Source: Planctomycetota bacterium (GTDB taxonomy: Bacteria; Planctomycetota; PUPC01; JACPCR01). From it: a DNA stretch of 6,372 bases. The notes beneath the pieces are model-generated. The model had not been told where the DNA came from. It was given only the letters and a program-made list of their open reading frames with translations, and searched no databases. The DNA is taken from the NCBI GenBank assembly GCA_030740295.1, contig JASLXP010000872.1, positions 1 through 6,372 of the forward strand, read 5' to 3'. Both the position numbers and the translations under genes were made by a program. Positions 1 through 6,372 of this stretch are shown here, piece by piece (the stretch's first letter is position 1; every line of letters starts with the position of its first letter).

Positions 1-1226
1 AGGAGCAAGGTATTGGCCGTCCAGTCGCCGAAGTTTCCGAGAAAGCCTGGACGCCGCTCGAAATCTTCACCAGCCACCTGCTCCCCCGATCTGCCGAACT
101 CTTTCCTCCTGTCCCTACGCAAAACACCAACGTCATCTGTCTGGAGGTCAACAAAGCTCTGCAGAACCGGACGCGACAGATGAGTGAGGCCACGCAGGTC
201 GAGGGTGGGGAGGGCCTTTGCCGCGTTGCAGGGCCAGCAGACTTCGTAGTGGTTCGGGCTCGTCTTGTACATCCAGATCGAACTTCTGTGCCTGTAGCCG
301 ATCTGCTGGGCCATCTGCCCCGGTACTGCGGCCGCGTAGTCATTGACGAAGTCGTCCGGAGTCAGCAGGTCGCTTGTGCCATCAAGCAACTCTGTCCAAT
401 AAGCGCGTGCCTCATTCAGCAGCGAGGCGCTGTCCAGTTCCAGAAGCTTCTCTGCCGTACCGCCTTCGATGGGCCTGTAAGGAATGATCAACTCGACTTC
501 CGATTCCTCACCGGGTTCGAGCGGGACTCGCCACTGAAGGACGTTCTTCAGAGGAGTCTTCGTCGACTGAACATTTTCTGCCTCGCTGTGCCATACCAGG
601 TCACCTCTGTCAGGCGATGGAATGACGTAACGGACCTCGCTTCCCACAAGGCCGAACGAATCCTCGAATTTGTGATCCAGAGAAGGGCTGAAGTCGTCAC
701 CCGTATCGACTTTGTATCCAAACAGCAGCGAACTCGCGTCACCAAAATAAAAGCAGAGATTTCCCTCACGTGAACTGTCGGCGTTATTGACCACCTTGAA
801 AAGCGCATGAACGACCAGCAGGTCGTCCGGACGGGGAAGCATGCTGTCTTCCGGTGTGCGACCCAGGAGGTGAGCGAACACGGTCTCGTGCCACAACAGG
901 TCACCATCTTTCGTCTCGACATGCGGAATGGGCAAACGCCCCTCTTCCAGACACAACTTAATCGCATCACAGCCGTCACCCCTGCGGTCCATGAAACAAA
1001 TGGGATCGCCGAAGCCAACAGAGACGTGGAGCCGATTGTCACCCAAAGCCTGGGACTCATCTGCCAACGCGGGATTCTCTCGCATTCCCAGGGGCCCGAA
1101 TGCCAGTGACCCATCCCAGAGCACACCCGCCTGCCATTGATGGCCGGGCACCCCCACATGCTGGATAGCCTTCGTCATCGGGGCCCAATGTTGTTTCGCC
1201 CTTTCGAAAGTCCATTCATTGCTCAT
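1..1226 (-). CDS. Six-hairpin glycosidase-like protein, 3' end cut by the left window edge
   Basis: The frame gives 408 complete codons with no stop and runs off the left edge, so the C-terminus is missing. The ATG at 1226-1224 is well fixed: an in-frame TGA lies seven codons upstream (1247-1245) and a purine-rich ribosome binding site sits 7 bases before it. Residues about 15-250 are rich in beta strands and look like the N-terminal sandwich that precedes the catalytic domain in many six-hairpin glycosidases. From about residue 270 the chain becomes helical (AYWTELLDG, then TPDDFVNDY). Residues 318-332 read WMYKTSPNHYEVCWP, followed by AAKALPTLDLRG. This is the style of the first helical hairpins in (alpha/alpha)6 glycosidases related to alpha-L-rhamnosidases and glucoamylase-like enzymes. 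The family and substrate are not identifiable, and the likely catalytic acids may lie beyond the edge. The N-terminus (MSNEWTFERAKQHW) has no signal peptide, which suggests a cytoplasmic enzyme acting on imported oligosaccharides. It follows the large glycosidase-like gene by 97 bases on the same strand, so it is probably in the same operon. The reading frame is certain; the fold assignment is moderately certain. Confidence 0.85.
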   Translation of the reverse strand, partial: MSNEWTFERAKQHWAPMTKAIQHVGVPGHQWQAGVLWDGSLAFGPLGMRENPALADESQALGDNRLHVSVGFGDPICFMDRRGDGCDAIKLCLEEGRLPIPHVETKDGDLLWHETVFAHLLGRTPEDSMLPRPDDLLVVHALFKVVNNADSSREGNLCFYFGDASSLLFGYKVDTGDDFSPSLDHKFEDSFGLVGSEVRYVIPSPDRGDLVWHSEAENVQSTKTPLKNVLQWRVPLEPGEESEVELIIPYRPIEGGTAEKLLELDSASLLNEARAYWTELLDGTSDLLTPDDFVNDYAAAVPGQMAQQIGYRHRSSIWMYKTSPNHYEVCWPCNAAKALPTLDLRGLTHLSRPVLQSFVDLQTDDVGVLRRDRRKEFGRSGEQVAGEDFERRPGFLGNFGDWTANTLL

Positions 1227-1232
1227 GTCAGT

Positions 1233-1239
1233 TCTCCCT
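1233..1239 (-). promoter_or_regulatory. Ribosome binding site of the six-hairpin glycosidase-like gene
   Basis: Read on the minus strand, AGGGAGA lies just upstream of the ATG at 1226, with 7 bases between AGGGAG and the start codon. It matches the Shine-Dalgarno consensus reasonably well. It decides the start of the downstream gene against the next in-frame ATG (residue 17), which has no reason to be preferred. Confidence 0.65.
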
Positions 1240-1289
1240 GTGCATCAGACGTGGTCTTGATCCGAGCGCGATTCCCTGCGACATCGGCT

Positions 1290-1304
1290 ACGAAGTGTCT
1301 TCGT
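1290..1304 (-). other. Short perfect hairpin in the gap between the two genes
   Basis: A 6-base perfect inverted repeat (ACGAAG / CTTCGT) encloses a 3-base loop, 20 bases after the stop codon of the large gene. No T-run follows it on the minus strand, so it is not a convincing intrinsic terminator. It could be a weak mRNA stability or processing element between the two genes, or chance. It is the only obvious structure in the 97-base gap. No clear -35/-10 promoter was seen there either. Confidence 0.2.
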
Positions 1305-1323
1305 TGAATCAGCCATGAGAGGA

Positions 1324-4300
1324 TCATTGTTTCGGAGTCAGTTGGAATGTAGCGGATGCGATTTTTCCGGTGATGAGGTCCTTTGCGCTCACTGTCCAGC
1401 GACCTGTCTGTTCATTCTCCCCTGAGGCAATGACGTAAGTGCTGCGGCCGCCGGTTACGGCGAATGAACCCCCGTAGTCTGTCTTACTTCCTCTCGGATC
1501 CAGTACGGCCACCTCGACGGGGACGACGCCGTTCTTTGATGGCAGGCCGGCCAAGATCTGTGCAGAGATGTCAGAACCACATGTGCCATCTCTGACCTCG
1601 ACCTTGATGTCCGGCAGCGCGGCGGGACAGAGAGCCAGCAGTCTGCCGTCGTAGGCGCCCAATCGGACTTTCATGACGGAAGCGCCATTCTGGCTGGCGA
1701 CTTTGATGAAGGCGTGGCTGAAGACATCGTACGCGACGGTTGTTTGCGGCTGGCGAATGAGGACGGACGCGTCGACATTTTTGTCCTGGTGGTTGTAGAC
1801 CATGACGTATCGTTGGGCGCCGGCCGTGAGCGGCTCAGCGTGGACCATCGGGTCGGGCGTCTCGATCTCAGGTGGGTACTTTTTCGACAAGGCAGCGGCG
1901 TCGAAGGGCGCAGCGCCCGGAAGTTTGATGGTCGAGCTTTTGGCGAGCATGAGTGGATGGCTCTTTGCGTAGGCCGTGAGCTTCTGCACGACCGGCCTGG
2001 TGTCCCACGTGACGCCGGGCAGGATGATGGCATCGTACTGGTCATGTTTGCCGGCCAGGATTTCTGCTTCGGTGATCACGTCGGGGTAGAGGTCGTGGCG
2101 GTAGAGCTCGACAGCGGCGGCCTGGCATGCTTTTTCCACCTCGCGGCCGTAGATGCGAATGGTCTTTCTTCCCTCGTCTTCTCCGCGCCGGGCGCAACTG
2201 GCCAGAGACCAGTAGATGGCGACTCGGCTGCGCGGCTTATCCCATCGCGCCAGCAGGCTGCTGTACCGCATGGCCAGTCGATCGTAGGGAGCAATACGGT
2301 GGATGCGGTCGGCGCCAATGCCGTGAGGTCCTCCGCCGTAGTTCGCGCCGTACCAGCCGTACGATTCCAGGCCGCTTCCCAGCATCAGCCACCACTGGCT
2401 GCGCATCATTTCGAAGGTCTCGCGGTACTCGCCCAAGAGGATCCAGCCCGGCTTACCGTTGTAGTAGCCCAGGCAGCGCATGGCGTTGTAGTAAAAGAGG
2501 CACTGGCCGTAATCCACCGGCGCGGGCGGATAGAGGTCGATGCAGTTGATATCGCTGTCGCGAAAGTTGTCCCAGATCCAGCCTCCGTTGGCAGCGACGT
2601 TGCCGACCGACTGAAGAAAGAAATGTGTGCGGTCAGGCAGCGCTTCCCGCAGCCCGTCGAAAGCGGCTTTCCAGACGTTGTTGCCGCCGCGGATGTGGAA
2701 CCTGGCGACGCTGTGGTGATCCTCCACGGACTTGAATTCCGCGGGCCACTTCCTGCCGGTGATCTTTTCGTACTGCTCTTTGTCATAGTCTGTCTCACTG
2801 AAGCCCGTGCCTTCGTCGTCGATGTAGAACCAGTGAATGGCCGGATGTTTGGCGTAGGGCGCCTGTGCCAGCCCTTTGGCCCGGAGTGCGTTCAAGCGAG
2901 ATTCGTGGTGCGGCGAGCGACCGAACTTGGGGTCGTCCCCGCGCACGGCCGGCGAGTAGAAGCAGTAATTGAAAAGCGGAATTCCCAAGCCCAGAGAGCG
3001 GTCGCAGATTTCCTCCACGTTGTGCGCTCCCCAGCCACGGATACTGAAGACCGAGTTCGCCTGCTCTTTGAAACGCTCGATCAAGCCAAGGGTCATGTAG
3101 CAGTCAAGGTCGCCCTGGCTGTGCGCTCCGTACCCGTACCACAGGATGGGGTACTCCGGGATGACGAGCCGGCAGACCTTGATCCGGATGGCCGTGGCGG
3201 CAAGCTCCTTTTCATTCGCGTTTTTAAGCGACACGCGATAGGCGTAGTTGCCGTAGGCCAGGCGCTTCGCCGGGATGGGCAGGCGCAGGCCACCGTCCGA
3301 TGCTCCAGACGCGAGCGTTTCTGATGAGCGTACGGCTCTACCGTCTTCGCCGATCAGTTGAGCCACCACGGTCGAGCCACCTGGCACGCGCTGCCCGACA
3401 ATGACGCGTGGACTGATGGTCTCCCTGCGGAGGACGTTTCGTTTGTGCTCGTCGTCGATTCCGAGTTCCGGTGCTGCGGACGATGGCGGATCTCTGAAGT
3501 AGGTTGTTGCCGTGTGGCCTGACCAGGATGCGACCACTTTGACTTCGCCTGAAGCGAATCGTGGGGCATCCTCAAAATCGAGATGGAATCGACGACTCGA
3601 CCTCGCAGGAATCGCCGGTGTCAGCGTCCTCCCCACGCGCCGTCCGCCTGCGCCGACTTGAGTAACGATCAGATCGGACTCGATCGTCTTGGCCGTCGGA
3701 TTGTCGAGCTCGACGCCAACCGCTCGTCCCCAGGCGCCGACGTTCGTGCGCCTTACCATCGGCTTGGGCGGCACACCGGCTGCCCAATCCGCGAGCTGCG
3801 AGAAAAGTTGAGAGGTATGACGCCAGACCCAGAGGCGCCTCGCATCACTGAACGTCAACGCAGCCACCCTCCCCTTGCCGATTGCGTCCACCACAAGAAC
3901 GGGATCGTGGCCGATTCTGGCGATGGTCGTCGCTGCCCCGCGAACAGTTACGCGGTGGTAGCTGGGGGAGAGTTGCTCCACCGGCACGCCCGCAAGGATG
4001 GGATGGTTGTCATGCACCGGGACAACCTGGTTGCCCCGTCCGAGCCAATCGAGAGAGTGCATGATGGGCAGTATCGGCCCGAAACGCTGGAAGCCGTTGC
4101 CGATGGTGATTCGGTAATCGGGATAGGCACACTCGCGTGTTCTTCCCTGCATTTTCTGGCTCCAGAGCCCCTGCCTGTAGTCCGTCTGCTCAACGAAATC
4201 AGGCACACTCTCGATGTTTACGGGCAGCAGGCTGGTGATGGCCGCACCTTTCCAGGAGCCGTAGCCTTTGCCCATGCCGCCGTAAGCGCCGTATCCCCCC

Positions 4301-6372
4301 ATGAACACCAAGCCGCGGCCGGACCGGACGTATGCCTGCAGATCCCGCTCGTATGGGTCAAGCAGGTCCAGGGGAAAGTCATTCAGCACCACGAAGTCGT
4401 AGTCATAGAGCTTGGCCAGGTAATCGCTGAAGACGTTCCTGTAGGCCCGGTGAACTTGCACGTCCTTTCGATTGCGCAGGAAGTAGCGGAACTGGTCGCC
4501 TGCCCGAAAAGCGTAACGGGACGACTCGACCGTCCGGCGCAGGAATTCCTCGTACCGCGTGGGCTGGCCGTACTTGTGAGTGTAAAGGTACTCGCTGCGT
4601 TCCAGCTCTTCGAAGTGACGATGGCCCCACCGGGATTCGCCGTGGGCAAACGTCGCCAGTTCCAGGACGCGCACACGAATGCCTTCCGGCTTCGGCTTTG
4701 GCCGCGCCACCTCTCTACCGACGGTGAATAGCCGGTCGGGAGTCTTGAGCTTTGCCATGGCCGGGCCGTGTTCCGCCTGGATGCGCTCCAGGGCCCGTTG
4801 GTTCGTCGAGCGAAACATGGTCCAGAGAACGAAGTTGAGCCGGCGGAGCGAAGGCTTCCAGGTGACCGTTGTGGTGACGCCGTAATTGCTCGGCGCTTTG
4901 ACCTCGACGTCTTGAATCTGTTCCGGCGGGAATGCCAGGGCTACCGCACCGGTGCCGGGGTTCTTCAATCGATCCGCGAGAAGTAGCCAACCCATGTCCG
5001 GGCCAAACTTCAAAGGCTTCCCGTGTCCAGACTCACCTTTGATGGTCCTGAAACGGCGATCGCGCTCGCCATGGAATCCGCCGGGAAAAGCGATGAACCT
5101 GGCGATGACGGTTTTGAGCTGGCCCTTGGGGGAGATATCGACTTCGCTGTAGAGAGCTCCGTCACCGCCCAGGGCCGTGAAACGCACGTGAACTGTCGCA
5201 GTGGCAATGTCCCATCGAAAGTCGACGGCCGCTTTGCCCGTACCTCGAACGAGCCGTATGTCCGGGACGGCCGAGCGAAGTCTGACGCCGTTGATCTCCA
5301 AATCGAAAAATCCGCCACGGTAGAAGTTGCCGGTGGCCGGATCCGCCAGGCCAAGCCCGCTGCCCCATTCTCCGAAGGGGCGCCAGGGCTTGTCTTTGTC
5401 ATCTCGCACACACGGGTAGTACAGGCCGTAAGATGCTGAACCGCTATCGAGAGTAACTTGCCGCTGGTCGATCTCGGCCGGCGGCGGGTGACTCTTAGGA
5501 CGCTTCTCTCCTTCCAGGCGCTCCCATCCGGTGTCCGTACTTTTCACCGGTTGGCTGCCTCGGATTTCCGGCCCGTCAAGCGGCCTGGCAATCTGAATTC
5601 TCTTGATTGGTTCTTCATCCAACGCCACCGGCTTCCGCTCCGGAACCGGCAGGGAGAAGGTCTTAACGCCTGCCGGGTTCGCAAGAAACGAGGCCGTCGT
5701 CTTCCCAACGGTAACCGCGACTTTCAGCGTGGACTGTTTCAGAGTCGTGCCGTCCGGAACCTCCCACGTCACCGATGCCACCTTGCCCGCTTCGAGTTTC
5801 GTCGTTCTTCCCGCCGCAGCATGCACAGTCTTCCCGTCTGAGCCAAGGACAGTCGGCTGCAACATCGCGTCGCCGTTGACGAATGCATAGAACCGAATGG
5901 TGACATGTCCGCCGTCGAAAGACGTCTGCCAGACGGCAGTGCGATCTGCATGATCGATTTGGCCGAGTCCGGCTGTGGGCCCAATGATGACCTCGTCTGA
6001 CCAGACCAGACCCGGTTTGAGTCTGACCGGGCGGTAGTACCATTCGATGGAGGGAACGTTCCAGTTGAAGCCCTGATACATCTTGTTCCAGTCGAAGAGA
6101 CAGACCACACCCTCGCTGGTCTCCTCCCGCACGACGGCTGACCACCCGCCGGTGTATTGCCGATAGAACTTGTTCCAGACAGCCGCGCGAGGCCCTGCCG
6201 GGATGGGAATGAAAGCGCGGGCGCTTTCCGGCTCGAACTTGCCGCCGGGAGAAAACACGTTGTGGATCCTGAGTGCCATATTGTCCGCGCCCACGTACCG
6301 AGTGCGCAGACGATAGTTCAGTCGCAGGAACGGCTCGCCTTCGACCAGGCGAAACGTCTTGACCAATTCAAC
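1324..6372 (-). CDS. Giant multidomain glycosidase-like protein with GATase-like and GH42-like barrel domains, 5' end cut by the right window edge
   Basis: The frame is open from the right edge to the TGA at 1326-1324, giving 1682 visible residues (numbered here from the edge). The TTG at 6366 is not a convincing start, because the frame continues upstream and the sequence there is already mid-domain (ELVKTFRLVEGEPFLRLNYR). Residues 1-170 form a beta-sandwich rich in Trp and Tyr, resembling mutarotase-like or carbohydrate-binding folds. Residues 171-245 are a small beta domain. A Pro/Lys-rich linker (about 272-302) leads to a second large beta domain (303-540). Residues 564-867 resemble the GATase1-like family (Pfam PF07090 type): YDFVVLNDFPLDLL, then YVRSGRGLVFMGGYGAYGG, and a late GKGRVAALTFSDARRLW. 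The nucleophile turn has no Cys, so amidotransferase activity is unlikely. Beta segments fill 870-1065. Residues 1068-1377 look like a clan GH-A/GH42-like barrel. YIDDEG (Asp1186-Glu1187) is the candidate acid/base, CIDLYP is an inner strand, and ILLGEYRE (Glu1315) is the candidate nucleophile, followed by a helix like that of GH42. Residues 1382-1490 form a Rossmann-like domain (YDAIILPGVTW) like the GH42 trimerisation domain. Beta domains end the protein (about 1519-1583 and 1585-1682). The substrate is unknown, and export cannot be judged without the N-terminus. The frame is certain; the barrel assignment is by motif only. Confidence 0.9.
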   Translation of the reverse strand, partial: VELVKTFRLVEGEPFLRLNYRLRTRYVGADNMALRIHNVFSPGGKFEPESARAFIPIPAGPRAAVWNKFYRQYTGGWSAVVREETSEGVVCLFDWNKMYQGFNWNVPSIEWYYRPVRLKPGLVWSDEVIIGPTAGLGQIDHADRTAVWQTSFDGGHVTIRFYAFVNGDAMLQPTVLGSDGKTVHAAAGRTTKLEAGKVASVTWEVPDGTTLKQSTLKVAVTVGKTTASFLANPAGVKTFSLPVPERKPVALDEEPIKRIQIARPLDGPEIRGSQPVKSTDTGWERLEGEKRPKSHPPPAEIDQRQVTLDSGSASYGLYYPCVRDDKDKPWRPFGEWGSGLGLADPATGNFYRGGFFDLEINGVRLRSAVPDIRLVRGTGKAAVDFRWDIATATVHVRFTALGGDGALYSEVDISPKGQLKTVIARFIAFPGGFHGERDRRFRTIKGESGHGKPLKFGPDMGWLLLADRLKNPGTGAVALAFPPEQIQDVEVKAPSNYGVTTTVTWKPSLRRLNFVLWTMFRSTNQRALERIQAEHGPAMAKLKTPDRLFTVGREVARPKPKPEGIRVRVLELATFAHGESRWGHRHFEELERSEYLYTHKYGQPTRYEEFLRRTVESSRYAFRAGDQFRYFLRNRKDVQVHRAYRNVFSDYLAKLYDYDFVVLNDFPLDLLDPYERDLQAYVRSGRGLVFMGGYGAYGGMGKGYGSWKGAAITSLLPVNIESVPDFVEQTDYRQGLWSQKMQGRTRECAYPDYRITIGNGFQRFGPILPIMHSLDWLGRGNQVVPVHDNHPILAGVPVEQLSPSYHRVTVRGAATTIARIGHDPVLVVDAIGKGRVAALTFSDARRLWVWRHTSQLFSQLADWAAGVPPKPMVRRTNVGAWGRAVGVELDNPTAKTIESDLIVTQVGAGGRRVGRTLTPAIPARSSRRFHLDFEDAPRFASGEVKVVASWSGHTATTYFRDPPSSAAPELGIDDEHKRNVLRRETISPRVIVGQRVPGGSTVVAQLIGEDGRAVRSSETLASGASDGGLRLPIPAKRLAYGNYAYRVSLKNANEKELAATAIRIKVCRLVIPEYPILWYGYGAHSQGDLDCYMTLGLIERFKEQANSVFSIRGWGAHNVEEICDRSLGLGIPLFNYCFYSPAVRGDDPKFGRSPHHESRLNALRAKGLAQAPYAKHPAIHWFYIDDEGTGFSETDYDKEQYEKITGRKWPAEFKSVEDHHSVARFHIRGGNNVWKAAFDGLREALPDRTHFFLQSVGNVAANGGWIWDNFRDSDINCIDLYPPAPVDYGQCLFYYNAMRCLGYYNGKPGWILLGEYRETFEMMRSQWWLMLGSGLESYGWYGANYGGGPHGIGADRIHRIAPYDRLAMRYSSLLARWDKPRSRVAIYWSLASCARRGEDEGRKTIRIYGREVEKACQAAAVELYRHDLYPDVITEAEILAGKHDQYDAIILPGVTWDTRPVVQKLTAYAKSHPLMLAKSSTIKLPGAAPFDAAALSKKYPPEIETPDPMVHAEPLTAGAQRYVMVYNHQDKNVDASVLIRQPQTTVAYDVFSHAFIKVASQNGASVMKVRLGAYDGRLLALCPAALPDIKVEVRDGTCGSDISAQILAGLPSKNGVVPVEVAVLDPRGSKTDYGGSFAVTGGRSTYVIASGENEQTGRWTVSAKDLITGKIASATFQLTPKQ

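Noticed and set aside
180..773. Plus-strand 197-codon open frame near the left end
   Set aside because: It lies in codon register with the minus-strand six-hairpin gene, whose translation has coherent domain motifs. It is a shadow.
548..1159. Minus-strand 203-codon open frame in another register
   Set aside because: It overlaps the six-hairpin gene in the wrong frame. Its translation is Arg/Ser/Thr/Trp-rich without domain features, whereas the frame starting at 1226 has a ribosome binding site and glycosidase-like motifs.
1290..1304. Intrinsic terminator of the large gene
   Set aside because: The hairpin has only 6 base pairs and no following T-run, so it is kept only as a weak hairpin and not called a terminator.
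1258..1326. Inverted pair TGATCC (1258-1263) and GGATCA (1321-1326) spanning the gap
   Set aside because: Only 6 bases long, more than 50 bases apart, and one arm overlaps the stop codon. Expected by chance.
1714..3324. Plus-strand 536-codon open frame antisense to the large gene
   Set aside because: Its codons are in exact register with the sense codons, so antisense stops arise only from sense TTA, CTA and TCA, which are rare in this gene. The translation is Val/Arg/Asp/Ala-rich with no recognisable domain, while the sense strand has clear domains throughout.
3583..4731. Plus-strand 382-codon open frame
   Set aside because: It is in the same codon register as the sense gene, opposite the GATase-like domain, and shows no recognisable motifs. 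It is a shadow of the large gene.

Overview
The window holds parts of two genes on the minus strand, read right to left. Both are cut by a window edge: the upstream one (right) loses its 5' end and the downstream one (left) its 3' end. Together they cover all but 97 bases. No tRNA, rRNA, CRISPR array, insertion sequence or phage gene was seen. By eye the DNA is moderately GC-rich. Very large multidomain glycosidase-like proteins of this kind are typical of environmental polysaccharide-degrading bacteria such as Planctomycetota, Verrucomicrobiota, Lentisphaerota or Armatimonadota. That assignment is only inference, because there is no taxonomic marker here.

Right and centre (1324-6372): one uninterrupted frame of 1682 visible codons. 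It starts off the right edge, inside a beta-sandwich domain. The chain reads: beta-sandwich domains resembling carbohydrate-binding or mutarotase-like folds; a class I glutamine-amidotransferase-like domain with no cysteine at the expected nucleophile turn; further beta-sandwich linkers; a (beta/alpha)8-barrel-like region resembling GH42 and clan GH-A glycosidases, with candidate catalytic acids; a second Rossmann-type domain like the trimerisation domain of GH42; and C-terminal beta domains.

Gap (1227-1323): 97 bases with a good ribosome binding site for the next gene and one short hairpin.

Left (1-1226): 408 codons of a second gene, open to the left edge. It has an N-terminal beta-sandwich followed by the start of an (alpha/alpha)6 six-hairpin glycosidase domain. 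No signal peptide is visible at its N-terminus.

The two genes are co-directional and close, so they are probably co-transcribed. Two different glycosidase folds side by side suggest a small glycan-degradation locus. The substrate cannot be read from the sequence. The most unusual element is the large protein, in which two amidotransferase/Rossmann-type domains flank one putative glycosidase barrel.
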